DNA of 64,000 nt from Vibrio penaeicida. GTDB taxonomy: Bacteria > Pseudomonadota > Gammaproteobacteria > Enterobacterales > Vibrionaceae. The DNA lies in contig NZ_JAUYVM010000025.1 in the NCBI RefSeq assembly GCF_030689305.1, positions 1 to 64,000 of the forward strand, read 5' to 3'. Position numbers and translations under genes: made by a program. The first letter of the stretch is position 1. Every line of letters starts with the position of its first letter. The notes beneath the pieces were generated by a model, which was not told the origin of the DNA, did not search any database, and saw only the letters and a list, made by a program, of their open reading frames with translations. Shown one piece after another: positions 1 through 8,153 of this stretch.

Positions 1-79
1 GCCCCATAGAAAGCTTTAGTTGCCGCTAAAGCCTGGGTCTCACATTACCCGAATTTAGGGAAGATTATCCATACAAACG

Positions 80-120
80 CTTTAAGCCCGTGGAATGGTA
101 TTTTGGGCTTTGAGTTAGGT
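80..120 (+). repeat. attC-like recombination site upstream of the first cassette
   Basis: A short inverted repeat (AAGCCC at 84-89, GGGCTT at 105-110) surrounds a CCCGTGG element and is followed by GTTAGGT at 114-120, a perfect match to the GTTRRRY core at which integron integrase cuts. The next reading frame begins about 75 bases later. The arrangement (stem, GTGG box, core site, gene) recurs before the following ORFs, which is why I read it as an attC site and not a chance hairpin. The bases before it (1-79) hold no gene I can name. Confidence 0.45.
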
Positions 121-193
121 GTTTGGGGGATTTTTTAGAGGCGGCATTTCTAGGATTTCTAGGGATGGATACATCAATGTACTGAGGGAGATT

Positions 194-589
194 ATGAATA
201 GTACTTTGTTTAAGGTATTGGTATGTAGCTGCATATTTTTATCAGGTTGTGGTTTTAAAACTACTTCTGATGGTGAAGTTATAGCATGTAGCGGCTCTGT
301 TGAGCCGGGTATTAAGGTTGAAGTTATAGATAAAGAAACAGGGCTCCATATTTCATGTGGAGCTTCAAGTGTAATTCGTGATGGTGAATTTTTCGATGAA
401 ATAGAGAATCCTTCTGGCTCTGGTTGTGACGATTCAACAGCTTTACTCGGCGCATATGAGCGTGAAGGAACTTATGAAGTCTCAGTATTTAAAGAAGGCT
501 ATCTTGACTGGCGCGTGGAAGATATTTCTGTCTCGTCAAACGTATGCCACGTTAATACAATAACAATTCAGGCATACTTGGAAAAATAA
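194..589 (+). CDS. Small predicted lipoprotein with a carboxypeptidase-regulatory-like fold
   Basis: The 131-residue protein begins with a short hydrophobic signal peptide ending in a lipobox (LSGC, Cys about residue 19), so it should be lipid-anchored in the envelope. The rest resembles a single beta-sandwich of the carboxypeptidase regulatory type: a V-x-V-x-D stretch near the start and a G-T-Y-x-V/GYL pattern near the end. I chose ATG 194 because GAGGGAG sits just upstream and the signal peptide starts cleanly there; the longer in-frame start at 119 adds 25 residues that fit no domain. It sits alone between two attC-like sites, as expected for a cassette gene. No enzymatic function is indicated. 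Confidence 0.7.
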   Translation: MNSTLFKVLVCSCIFLSGCGFKTTSDGEVIACSGSVEPGIKVEVIDKETGLHISCGASSVIRDGEFFDEIENPSGSGCDDSTALLGAYEREGTYEVSVFKEGYLDWRVEDISVSSNVCHVNTITIQAYLEK

Positions 590-607
590 ACACAACAATA
601 GCTCAAA

Positions 608-657
608 TAGACGCAAAGAAACGCGTGGCTATTTTGTAAGGTACACCAGCGTTAGGA
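608..657 (+). repeat. attC-like site between lipoprotein and GNAT cassettes
   Basis: AACGCGTGGC at 620-629 is the hallmark element found in Vibrio cassette repeats, and GTTAGGA at 651-657 is a near-consensus integrase core (last base A, not a pyrimidine). The next gene starts 7 bases after the core, typical cassette spacing. Confidence 0.6.
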
Positions 658-663
658 GGATAA

Positions 664-1113
664 ATGGATATTTCCTATGAACCTGTAACTCAAAGTGACC
701 ACCAATCCATCTTAGCGTTAGGTGAGGCTGTTAATGAAGAGTTTGTCATTCCTTGCCTGAATTCAACGGGTCAGAAAGCTATGCGATGTGCTCGTAAAGC
801 GGATATTGAGCAAGTTACGAATGCTAATATCTATGCATCAGTAAAAGCGGTTAGCAACAGTGTATTGGTGGGTTATATCGCTTGGAGGCGAAGCAATTAT
901 ATAGCCCAGTTATACGTTTGCTCAACGAGTCAGGGGAAAGGGGTTGGAACGGGCTTGATACGTGAAATGCAAAAACGTAGTGGGGCATCAAGCATTGAAT
1001 TGAAAGCATCAGTTAATGCCGTAGGTTTCTACAAACGTCTAGGTTTTCAACCGATTGATAGTGAACAAGTCAAAAATGGAATCCGATACCTGCCAATGGT
1101 TTTAAGGTGTTGA
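664..1113 (+). CDS. GNAT family N-acetyltransferase (cassette gene)
   Basis: The 149-residue protein has the GNAT layout: a strand carrying GYIAWRR, then the acetyl-CoA pyrophosphate loop QGKGVGTGL (about residues 96-104), and the C-terminal helix-strand signature SVNAVGFYKRLGF. GNATs transfer an acetyl group from acetyl-CoA to an amine; the acceptor cannot be told here. The ATG follows GTTAGGAGGATAA, so the ribosome site AGGAGG overlaps the recombination core. It is bounded by attC-like sites on both sides and is probably a mobile cassette. GNATs are among the commonest genes in Vibrio integron arrays. Confidence 0.85.
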   Translation: MDISYEPVTQSDHQSILALGEAVNEEFVIPCLNSTGQKAMRCARKADIEQVTNANIYASVKAVSNSVLVGYIAWRRSNYIAQLYVCSTSQGKGVGTGLIREMQKRSGASSIELKASVNAVGFYKRLGFQPIDSEQVKNGIRYLPMVLRC

Positions 1114-1129
1114 CTACACCCATAGTCAA

Positions 1130-1244
1130 AGCTTAAAACTACAAACCAACGCGTGGTTTTGTTGATTTGCGGTGAATTTAGTGTTTAAGGTGTCATGCGG
1201 CGACTTGTTTTGTGCATTGGCTGCCACCTAAGCGGGTGTTATAT
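1130..1244 (+). repeat. VCR-like attC site
   Basis: This is the clearest integron repeat of the window. AACGCGTGG lies at 1148-1156, TTTAGTGTT follows about 20 bases on, and the right end reads CCACCTAAGCGGGTGTTA with the core GTTATAT at 1238-1244. The order and several words match the Vibrio cholerae repeat (AACGCGTGG, GTTTAGTGTT, CTTAGGCGGGCGTTA). The left arm is diverged. Confidence 0.75.
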
Positions 1245-1279
1245 TCCCGTGTACATTTAGCTATTATCTAGAGGTTAAT

Positions 1280-1768
1280 ATGGTTACTCTAAGAAAAATG
1301 TCAGAAGAAGAGTACTCAGACTACAGCGAAATATTCATCAATGACTACGGAAAGGATATTTCGGAAAGCTACAGCCTTCCAATAAACCTTGCCATCGAAA
1401 AGGCACGAAAAGATTTAAGCCGGAGTTTACCAGACGGTCTGGAAACCATTAACCATGACTTGTTGTGTATTGAGGCTACAGTAGACAGTAAACCAACGGT
1501 GATTGGGTATCTGTGGCACTCAATTAATGCAGATGACGGTTCCACTTATCTATATGACTTCTATGTATTGGATCTTCATAGAGGCAAAGGATTTGGAACT
1601 CAGGCAATTTTGGAATTAGAGTGTCATCTCAAAGCCTTGGATATTGAAAGGATTAACTTACGAGTTGCTTACAATAACAAGCGAGCCCTCAAGTTATATG
1701 AGGAGATTGGGTTTATGACTACAGGGTACGACATGTCTAAAAACATAATTACGTCGCAGCAACAATAA
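1280..1768 (+). CDS. GNAT family N-acetyltransferase (cassette gene)
   Basis: The 162-residue GNAT shows the acetyl-CoA loop RGKGFGTQA at about residues 112-120 and the C-terminal signature NNKRALKLYEEIGF. The ATG at 1280 is preceded by AGAGG. The gene begins about 40 bases after a VCR-like core site, so it is probably another cassette. The N-terminal 80 residues, which set acceptor specificity, do not resemble a subfamily I can name. Confidence 0.85.
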   Translation: MVTLRKMSEEEYSDYSEIFINDYGKDISESYSLPINLAIEKARKDLSRSLPDGLETINHDLLCIEATVDSKPTVIGYLWHSINADDGSTYLYDFYVLDLHRGKGFGTQAILELECHLKALDIERINLRVAYNNKRALKLYEEIGFMTTGYDMSKNIITSQQQ

Positions 1769-2072
1769 AAAAAGCCCTAAGCAGACAGCTTACGCTGGTG
1801 TAGTGTTTAGCTCGCAGAATTGAAATCTGGTTGATACGGTGAGTTTTCAGGCGAAACCTTTTTATGAAAAACACGAATATGAATGCCAAATGATATTGGA
1901 AAATTATCCACTTGATTCATCTTTACCATTTCTCGCAAAATCGCTCACAGAGCAATGAAGTGGCTAAAAAAAGCTGAATAAAGAAGCTCTACACGTGGCA
2001 TATGTGGTTATATTGGATTTGCTGTTTATATAGTTTTCAAGTGCTTACATTAATTATCTTGGGAGTTAGAAA
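1769..2072. repeat. Gene-free stretch with degenerate attC-like sequence
   Basis: About 300 bases without a credible gene. Near 1778 there is AAGCAGACAGCTTACGC, resembling the AGACAGCCAACGCGTGG arm of Vibrio repeats, with a CGGTGAGTTTT word about 60 bases on. At 1991-1999 ACACGTGGC occurs, and GTTAGAA at 2065-2071 directly precedes the ATG of the next gene. I read this as one decayed and one functional-looking attC-like site. A short frame from 2002 crosses the region but has no ribosome site and overlaps the GFA gene. Confidence 0.4.
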
Positions 2073-2462
2073 ATGTCAAAAATACACAAAGGTGGATGTT
2101 TGTGCGGTAACATTCGTTTTACTGCAATTGGCATTCCGAATAACCCTCACACATGCTCTTGTAAATTCTGCCAGCGCCACTCAGGTTCATTGACTCAAGC
2201 ATGGGTTGAATTTAGTAAAGAAAATGTTACATGGGATGGACCTGGAGGCGAGCCCAGCCTTTGGAGATCATCGGATTATTCATCAAGGAGCTTCTGCGTT
2301 GTTTGTGGAAGCACGCTTGGAGCAGTTGATGATGACCCAGTTGTTGCTCTAGTGCTTGGGTCTTTTGATTCCCCCAACCGAAAGGAATTACGTCCCAAGT
2401 CTCATTCGTATGTATCAAGAAAACCCAAGTGGTGGTCAATTCAAATTAAAAGCGACACCTAA
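2073..2462 (+). CDS. GFA (CENP-V fold) family zinc protein
   Basis: The 129-residue protein carries the cysteine pattern of the glutathione-dependent formaldehyde-activating (GFA) fold: CLCGNI at residues 9-14, CSCKFCQRHSG near 29-39 and FCVVCG near 76-81, the pairs that bind zinc. Members of this family are often annotated as formaldehyde-activating enzymes, but most have no proven reaction, so only the fold is called. A GTTAGAA core ends just before the ATG, which fits a cassette origin. A second GFA-fold gene occurs at 55659-56078 and is not closely similar. Confidence 0.85.
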   Translation: MSKIHKGGCLCGNIRFTAIGIPNNPHTCSCKFCQRHSGSLTQAWVEFSKENVTWDGPGGEPSLWRSSDYSSRSFCVVCGSTLGAVDDDPVVALVLGSFDSPNRKELRPKSHSYVSRKPKWWSIQIKSDT

Positions 2463-2554
2463 TTAAGATTTTAAGTAGACAGTCAACAGTTGGAATTTTT
2501 TCGCAGTGAGTTTTCTGGTTGCTGTGCAATATTCCATCTATTGCATATTGATGA
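2463..2554 (+). repeat. Decayed attC-like repeat
   Basis: AAGTAGACAGTCAACAGTTGG followed by TTTTTTCGCAGTGAGTTTT resembles the left half of a Vibrio cassette repeat, sharing the AGACAG word and CGGTGAGTTTT/CGCAGTGAGTTTT words with the stretch at 1778-1850. No intact GTTRRRY core is visible on the right, so it is probably inactive. Confidence 0.35.
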
Positions 2555-2587
2555 TTGCTGTATCAAAGGTTTCCAAAGGATATATAT

Positions 2588-3486
2588 TTGAACGCAATAC
2601 AATTTGAAGAAAGCAGCCGAGAAAGGCTGAATGTTTTCCAAGACTCATATGAGTTAGACAGAATTCCTCTGTGTGAACCAAATAGCCCGTACGGTGAAAC
2701 GCTATATCTAGAAAGTGAAGGAAAAATCCTTGGTGTTGCCTCGGCGGTCAAGAATGGTATTCATCCGAAATTTGATCACCTCTACCTTTCGATTCCAGGC
2801 TGGGATCAAGAAATTACCTCCATTTTACTTGACGACTAAAACGTCATAGAGGTAAGGAAGCCAACCCATTACAGATTCTGATCAAAGAAGCTGATGTTGA
2901 AAAACAGAAGTCGTTCACGGACAGCCAAGGTTTTGAATTGATCCTTACCTGCAATTGCCCAGAAATTGATACGAATAGCAGTATTGATAATCTCTTAGAT
3001 ACTGAATTACCAAGTTCATTCCGGTTTACACGCTATAGCCAACTCAATAAAAACGAGAAGGATAAGCTACGGAAGTTTAGGCTGAATAGCTACGTAAAAA
3101 CGCACTCTTGGAGTCCGCCAACAGATTTGAATGATGATGTGTGGTCGCATACAGATCGTAAACCTGAAGAAGAAGACATTTCGTGGGCTGTATTTAACGG
3201 TGACAATCTTATTCTTTGTTCTGATGGTATCTATTTTAACGACAGCATTTGGCTGGGGTGGGGGTGGCATGGCGATGAGTTAGATGATGATCCGTATCTT
3301 TTAAGTGTCTGGTCACACGTGTTACACCTTCAGTTGTTAGATTGCCAGCGGCTAGAGAAAAGCATGTATGGCGAGTTTGATTCAATGGATAAATACGGGC
3401 AAGTCAAAAGTCAATTACTTCTCCACCTCACAAAAGATATTAAGTACATTTATCAAGAGAAATCTAATGAAACCGTCACTCGATAA
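2588..3486 (+). pseudogene. Frameshifted GNAT-like acetyltransferase
   Basis: Two abutting frames make one protein. The first (TTG start 2588, ribosome site AAAGGA at 2575-2580) stops at 2839 after ILLDD. The second is open in the -1 frame from about 2833 and continues without its own start through 3486. Joining them at the A-run 2838-2841 gives ILLDD-LKRHRGK, so a single missing base near 2837-2840 explains the break. The joined product (about 300 residues) has a central part (EGKILGVAS, LLIKEAD, DSQGFEL) that suggests a GNAT domain, followed by a C-terminal half without recognised motifs. Programmed slippage is possible but less likely than decay in a region with other broken genes. Confidence 0.6.
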
Positions 3487-3492
3487 AAAGCG

Positions 3493-3720
3493 TTGAACAT
3501 TATTGATTCAGGAGATTCGATAATCGTGTACAGCCATGAGCCAGAAAATTACGCTTGTCCATTTTGTAGGATGGTTCAAGTGGGGTTAAACCATGAAAGT
3601 GACGTAGTGTATGAGTCTAAAAAAATCCTAACTGATGAGGTGGTGAGAAATAATTGGGCTAATGAACTCAAGTCGCACCTTTCTGCTATGGAGCCAAATC
3701 TTCAAAGAGGTAAATCGTAG
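3493..3720 (+). pseudogene. Truncated HIT-like protein
   Basis: This 75-residue frame (TTG start, 6 bases after the previous stop) opens like small HIT-family proteins: YSHEPENYACPFCRM has the CPFC pair often seen in HIT nucleotide hydrolases/transferases, then SDVVYE. The expected continuation with the active HxHxHxx triad is absent, and the last 30 residues do not look like HIT. An internal deletion in a longer gene is the simplest reading. No function should be assumed. Confidence 0.45.
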
Positions 3721-3735
3721 TTATTCTCTAAACGA

Positions 3736-3769
3736 AAATGCTCAAAGCAATGAAGAGCTTTGAGCATTT
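3736..3769. terminator. Hairpin terminator between cassette region and mesD
   Basis: A perfect 13-base inverted repeat, AAATGCTCAAAGC (3736-3748) and GCTTTGAGCATTT (3757-3769), with an 8-base loop. On the minus strand it is followed by TTTTCG, so it can end the mesXD transcript; on the plus strand the T tract is poor. Confidence 0.7.
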
Positions 3770-3803
3770 ATTGATTTGGCTGGTTTAAAGGATAATTTCA
3801 GCT

Positions 3804-4832
3804 TTAAGCGGAGAGTTCTTTTCGAACAATCTCTGCACCCGCACTTAAGGCATTGAGTTTGCCTCTCGCAATTTCACGGGATAAGGGTGCCATACCACAG
3901 TTGGTGCACGGATAAAGCTTGTCGGCATCAACAAATTTTAGCGCTTTTCTTAAGGTGTCAGCGACTTCATCAGGTGTTTCAATTTCGTTGGTCGCTACAT
4001 CAATAGCCCCTACCATTACTTTCTTCCCACGAATGAGTTCAAGTAGGTCAATGGGTACACGAGAGTTATGACACTCTAGTGAGATAATATCGATATTCGA
4101 TTTCTGCAGCTTAGGGAAGACTTCTTCATATTGTCTCCACTCGGTGCCCAACGTTTTTTTCCAATCTGTATTAGCTTTAATGCCATAACCGTAGCAAATA
4201 TGCACAGCGGTCTCACACTTTAGCCCTTCAATGGCTCTTTCTAACGTCGCGATACCCCAATCGTTCACTTCGTCGAAAAATACGTTAAACGCTGGTTCAT
4301 CAAACTGGATAATATCAACGCCGGCAGCCGCAAGTTCTTTCGCTTCTTGATTAAGGATCTTGGCAAATTCCCAAGCCAGCTTTTCACGGCTTTTGTAGTG
4401 CGCATCATAAAGCGTGTCGATCATCGTCATAGGACCAGGAAGTGCCCACTTAATCGGTTGATCCGTTTGTTGGCGCAAAAACTTAGCGTCTTCAACAAAC
4501 ACCGGTTTTTGGCGAGAAACAGGACCAACAACGGTTGGGACGCTTGCATCATAGCGATCGCGAATCTTAACCGTTTCGCGTTTCTCGAAATCAACACCAC
4601 TCAAGTGTTCAATAAAAGTGGTCACGAAATGTTGGCGTGTTTGCTCGCCGTCACTGACAATGTCGATACCTTCTAATTGTTGCTCTTGTAAAGAGACGCG
4701 AAGTGCATCGTGCTTGCCATCAGTCAGTTCTTGACCTTCCAGTTTCCAAGGAGACCATAGTTTCTCAGGTTGAGCGAGCCAAGAAGGTTTTGGCAAGCTA
4801 CCAGAAGTTGAAGTAGGTAATAATTTTTTCAT
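3804..4832 (-). CDS. mesD: Core methionine synthase MesD (short MetE-like)
   Basis: The 342-residue protein corresponds to only the C-terminal catalytic half of cobalamin-independent methionine synthase. The zinc ligands of MetE are all present: His-x-Cys in AVHICYGYG, Glu in ISLECHNSR and Cys in YPCTNCGM; the substrate-binding motif DIIQFDEPAF is also there. It lies 28 bases downstream of a DUF1852 gene. That pairing is the defining context of MesD, a folate-independent methionine synthase genetically shown to need MesX and oxygen; the methyl donor is not settled. Full-length MetE is about 750 residues, so the short form is a family trait, not a truncation. Cytoplasmic, methionine biosynthesis. 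Confidence 0.85.
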   Translation of the reverse strand: MKKLLPTSTSGSLPKPSWLAQPEKLWSPWKLEGQELTDGKHDALRVSLQEQQLEGIDIVSDGEQTRQHFVTTFIEHLSGVDFEKRETVKIRDRYDASVPTVVGPVSRQKPVFVEDAKFLRQQTDQPIKWALPGPMTMIDTLYDAHYKSREKLAWEFAKILNQEAKELAAAGVDIIQFDEPAFNVFFDEVNDWGIATLERAIEGLKCETAVHICYGYGIKANTDWKKTLGTEWRQYEEVFPKLQKSNIDIISLECHNSRVPIDLLELIRGKKVMVGAIDVATNEIETPDEVADTLRKALKFVDADKLYPCTNCGMAPLSREIARGKLNALSAGAEIVRKELSA

Positions 4833-4860
4833 AATAAATGCTGCTGTATCTTGTGTTGAA

Positions 4861-5838
4861 TTAAAGCGCGTAATTCGCAGACCATTGCTCTAGAACGTTC
4901 TGGTAAGGTTTGATGAAGTGCTCTTCAGCAAACTTGCCTTGCTCAATAGCCAACTTACTGCGTTCTTCACGGTCGTAAACAATCTGAGTCAGCGAGTGAT
5001 CTTGGTTCTTTAGGTTTGGCTTGTAGCAATTCCCCGCAACAGCATTTGCATTGTATATTTCAGGTCGGTAAATCTTTTGGAATGTTTCCATCGTGCTGAT
5101 TGTGCTAATCAACTCGAGATTGGTGTAATCGTTAAGTAAATCGCCAAAGAAATAAAATGCTAAAGGTGCAACACTATTTGGCGGCATAAAGTAGCGAACC
5201 TGTAATCCCATTTTTTGGAAGTATTGTTCAGTCAACGATGACTCGTTTGGCTGATATTCAAAGCCCAAAACAGGATGCTGATTTTCAGTACGTTGGTAAG
5301 TTTTATTATCAGAAACGCTAAGGCAAATTACAGGCAGCTTCTTAAAGTTTTCTTTGTAAACATTCGAATTAACGAAATATTTAAATAGCTTCCCGTGCAG
5401 TTCACCAAAATCTCCAGGAATACTAAATTGAGGCTGATCTTTATTATGGTCAAGCAACAATACGCTAAAATCATAATCTCGGACATAAGAGGAGAAGTTA
5501 TTTCCAACAATACCTTCAATACGTTCGTTGGTATTATGATCGACAATAAACGTCTTTAATACTTCAATGGAAGGGAAAGCTTGCCCACTGCCTTCGATAT
5601 CCATATCGACAGAAACGATTTCTAGCTCGACAGAGTAACGATCCCCTTTTGGGTTGTCCCAATGCGCTAAGGCATTAAAACTATTGTCAATCATCTTTAA
5701 TGCGTTACGCAAGTTTTCTTGGCGGCTGTCGCCTCTCGCTAAGTTAGCAAAGTTGGTCGTGATCCGCGTGCTGTTAGATGGGTGATAGTTTTCGTCGAGA
5801 CAAATGCTATTTATAGTAAAAGTAAAATCTGTATTCAT
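4861..5838 (-). CDS. mesX: MesX, DUF1852 partner of MesD
   Basis: The 325-residue protein matches the DUF1852 family in length and in context: it is the first gene of a two-gene unit with mesD. The family has been named MesX because it is required for MesD activity, with oxygen, in methionine synthesis; its chemistry is unknown. It has no signal peptide or membrane segment. Visible features are an N-terminal FTINSICLDENYHPS segment and acidic/aromatic patches, none a known catalytic motif. The ATG at 5838 is followed immediately by well-coded sequence. The assignment rests on family recognition plus neighbourhood. Confidence 0.8.
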   Translation of the reverse strand: MNTDFTFTINSICLDENYHPSNSTRITTNFANLARGDSRQENLRNALKMIDNSFNALAHWDNPKGDRYSVELEIVSVDMDIEGSGQAFPSIEVLKTFIVDHNTNERIEGIVGNNFSSYVRDYDFSVLLLDHNKDQPQFSIPGDFGELHGKLFKYFVNSNVYKENFKKLPVICLSVSDNKTYQRTENQHPVLGFEYQPNESSLTEQYFQKMGLQVRYFMPPNSVAPLAFYFFGDLLNDYTNLELISTISTMETFQKIYRPEIYNANAVAGNCYKPNLKNQDHSLTQIVYDREERSKLAIEQGKFAEEHFIKPYQNVLEQWSANYAL

Positions 5839-6193
5839 GTTGATCTAGTAACCTATTTCCTGAGGTGAACGCTGAATTTATTCCATACTCTTTCTAGGGT
5901 TTAATTTTTCTTTTTATATTGAAAGAGCCGTCTTCATAGTTTTTATTATTTATACCCAAAAGTTCTATGAAAAAATCAACTGTAATATTTCTATAATTTA
6001 GAGCTGAGAGTGTTTTATACGTGCTTCAGCTCACTAATAAAACTGTATTTATTTCAAATACAACATGAGAAATATTCATGATCTATTGTGTTTGTAAATT
6101 TTAACAGGTGTCAGTTATATTAATTGGTCTTATGCGAAATGGCTGCATACCTGCAGTTAAATAGTTCCTTATCATATTTTAGAGGTAAACTGA
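5839..6193. promoter_or_regulatory. Divergent spacer between mesX and TSUP permease
   Basis: 355 AT-rich bases with promoters expected for both flanking genes. Around 5928-5935 AGCCGTCT is one mismatch away from a MetJ half-box (AGACGTCT), but the adjoining tandem unit is poor, so MetJ control is only a suggestion. I see no SAM riboswitch-like structure and no ORF. AGAGG at 6181-6185 is the ribosome site of the permease gene. Confidence 0.35.
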
Positions 6194-7003
6194 GTGAGTG
6201 AATTGGTGTTGTTGATTGTATGCTGCGCGTTACTAGGCAGTGTTGTTGGATTTTTGGCTGGCTTGCTAGGCATTGGCGGTGGGTTGGTGATTGTGCCAAT
6301 ACTGAGTGTTATTTTGTTTCAATTTGACGTTTTACCGCCTGATCAGGTGGTCGTAACTGCGATTGCAACGTCATTGGCCTCCATCTTATTTACTTCAACT
6401 TCTTCAGCCATTGCTCACCATAAAAACGGAAATGTACCTTGGGACCTAGCACCTTGGATAATGACAGGCGTAGCTTTTGGTGCGTTGATAAGTGGCTTTA
6501 TGGCATCGCTACTGCCAGAACAAATCGTTCGCCTAGTGTTTGCAGTGAGTGTAACGCTAATTGCTTTGAAGATGTTTTTAAGCAGTAAAAATAGCGCACC
6601 TTCCGATCGCCAATTGCCAGGGAAAAGCGTGTTAACGATTCTAACTACGATTACTGGTGGATTGTCTGCCATGATTGGTATTGGTGGTGGGGCCCTTTTG
6701 GTTCCTTTATTAACGTTCTTTTCGCTGGACATGAAAAAAGCGATTGGCAGCGCATCGGCTTGCGGAATTGTCATCGCGTTATTTGGCTCAATAGGTTATA
6801 TCAGCTCAGGGAGTGTTCATTTTTCCTTAGAAGATGGTTTTGCTGGATTTGTGTATTTACCCGCGTTGTTCGGCATCGTATGTACGTCTTGGTTTACCGC
6901 ACCTTTAGGCGCGAAAGCGACGCATCATTTACCTGTTTCTACCATTAAGAAAATTTTTGCAGGATTATTGTTCGTAGTGGCGGTCAAAATGATCATGAAT
7001 TAA
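6194..7003 (+). CDS. TSUP (TauE/SafE) family membrane permease
   Basis: The 269-residue protein is almost entirely hydrophobic with about eight predicted membrane segments. It shows the two-repeat pattern of the TSUP family: LAGLLGIGGGLVIVP near residue 24 and LSAMIGIGGGALLVP near residue 159. TSUP proteins move sulfite, sulfoacetate, taurine or related anions across the inner membrane; the substrate here is open. The start is GTG 6194, eight bases after AGAGG. It is transcribed away from the methionine synthase pair, so a sulfur-related role would fit but is not shown. A strong hairpin terminator follows. Confidence 0.85.
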   Translation: MSELVLLIVCCALLGSVVGFLAGLLGIGGGLVIVPILSVILFQFDVLPPDQVVVTAIATSLASILFTSTSSAIAHHKNGNVPWDLAPWIMTGVAFGALISGFMASLLPEQIVRLVFAVSVTLIALKMFLSSKNSAPSDRQLPGKSVLTILTTITGGLSAMIGIGGGALLVPLLTFFSLDMKKAIGSASACGIVIALFGSIGYISSGSVHFSLEDGFAGFVYLPALFGIVCTSWFTAPLGAKATHHLPVSTIKKIFAGLLFVVAVKMIMN

Positions 7004-7025
7004 AGAAAATACCATTGAGTTTCTT

Positions 7026-7060
7026 AACCCGCTTTTTGTTGAACATGAGCGGGTTTTTTA
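7026..7060 (+). terminator. Rho-independent terminator of the TSUP gene
   Basis: AACCCGCT (7026-7033) pairs with AGCGGGTT (7048-7055), followed by a run of T to 7059. Confidence 0.8.
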
Positions 7061-7158
7061 TGCTTCAATAATGGCTGAAAATACAGATAGAGATAGTATT
7101 TATTTGATGCTTCATTTTGGTGGCTAAGTCGATGGCAGGGCACATTCAGGAGGTGGCT

Positions 7159-7656
7159 ATGGAAATTCGACTCGGGGAATCCTCTGATGTTCCGTGTATT
7201 ACTGATATCTTCAACTTCTATATTGAACACACGGATGCTCGTTTTGAAGAGACTCTTTTCACGGTAGAAGATCGGCAAAAATGGTTTTCCCAATTTTCTC
7301 GTGCTTCTAAGCATCAAATTTACGTTGCGGTGGAGAGTGGCAAGGTCTTGGGGTTTGCCTGCTCACAACCCTACAGAGCAATGTCGGCCTTTGACGAAAC
7401 CGTAGAAGTTACGATTTATTTGGCACCGGACGCCAAAGGACGTGGCGTTGGTTCAAAGCTATATTCTCGGTTGTTTTCTGCGATTGAAGAGCAAGGTGTT
7501 CATAGGTTGCTCTCCGCCATAGCCCTACCCAATGAGGCTTCTATCGAGCTACATAAACGTTTTGGGTTCAGAGAAGTTGGCGTTTTCAATGAATATGCTA
7601 AGAAAAAAGGTCAGTACATCAGCTCAATGTGGTTAGAAAAGGGAATGAACTCGTAA
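7159..7656 (+). CDS. GNAT acetyltransferase, phosphinothricin/methionine sulfone type
   Basis: The 165-residue protein has the Pat/MnaT-type GNAT pattern: VTIYLAPDAKGRGVGSKLY (acetyl-CoA loop), LPNEASIELHKRFGF and a C-terminal WLEK. Enzymes of this subfamily acetylate the free amine of methionine sulfone, methionine sulfoximine or phosphinothricin. I chose ATG 7159 because AGGAGGTGGCT lies directly upstream; the longer frame from 7117 lacks a ribosome site. It is a single gene between the TSUP terminator and a convergent minus-strand gene. Confidence 0.8.
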   Translation: MEIRLGESSDVPCITDIFNFYIEHTDARFEETLFTVEDRQKWFSQFSRASKHQIYVAVESGKVLGFACSQPYRAMSAFDETVEVTIYLAPDAKGRGVGSKLYSRLFSAIEEQGVHRLLSAIALPNEASIELHKRFGFREVGVFNEYAKKKGQYISSMWLEKGMNS

Positions 7657-7751
7657 GCGTGTCATCCCTAAGATTGAAGCATAATCGAACAATCTCAATT
7701 GGCGGTGCTCTTTTCGTACCTACTAAATGGGGTTGATATGTTGATGGCAGC

Positions 7752-8153
7752 CTATGAAAAGCTAGAAGGTCGGCTATCAAGCATCATTATGTCTAGCTCT
7801 CTTTGTGCTTTTTTGGGGTTGGCTAAGTCAATACTTTCTATCATTTCACATTCATCTCGGACCATTTCGTTGATTAAACTGGGGTAATGACGACAATCTT
7901 CGGGTCTGTCCAAGTAGATACTGCATGTGTATCTGTTTGGCTCTTGAGGTATACGCTTTGGGGCAATTTCGAGAAATGGGCATTGTTTGAGCCTTTCGCC
8001 AGACTTAGGATCGAACCATATTTCGCTGCCTTTAACGAATTCGAATATCTCAGGGTTAAACTGCTCCCATAGGTCGATTTCTTCCTGAGTTGCTGCTAAG
8101 TCTCCATCACCGTATTTGATGCAGCACTTACCGCACTGGTTACAATTTTTCAT
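7752..8153 (-). CDS. YkgJ-type cysteine-cluster protein (CxxCxxCC)
   Basis: The 133-residue protein starts with CNQCGKCC, the CxxCxxCC signature of the YkgJ/UPF0153 group, and has further cysteines in CPFLEI, YTCSIYLDRP and DCRHYP. Together these eight or so cysteines are thought to hold zinc or an iron-sulfur cluster. The biochemical role of most members is unknown. It is convergent with the preceding GNAT gene. The ATG at 8153 leaves the cysteine motif at residue 4, as usual in the family. Confidence 0.8.
   Translation of the reverse strand: MKNCNQCGKCCIKYGDGDLAATQEEIDLWEQFNPEIFEFVKGSEIWFDPKSGERLKQCPFLEIAPKRIPQEPNRYTCSIYLDRPEDCRHYPSLINEMVRDECEMIESIDLANPKKAQRELDIMMLDSRPSSFS

Noticed and set aside
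2002..2193. Short frame overlapping the GFA gene start
   Set aside because: No ribosome site, mostly hydrophobic filler, and it runs through an attC-like site and into the GFA gene in another frame.
3492..3498. GTTGAAC core site directly before the HIT-like ORF
   Set aside because: Matches GTTRRRY, but only six bases separate it from the preceding stop, leaving no room for an attC stem; a chance match.
5920..5945. MetJ box upstream of mesX
   Set aside because: One good half-box only; MetJ needs at least two tandem units, and the neighbour is a poor match.
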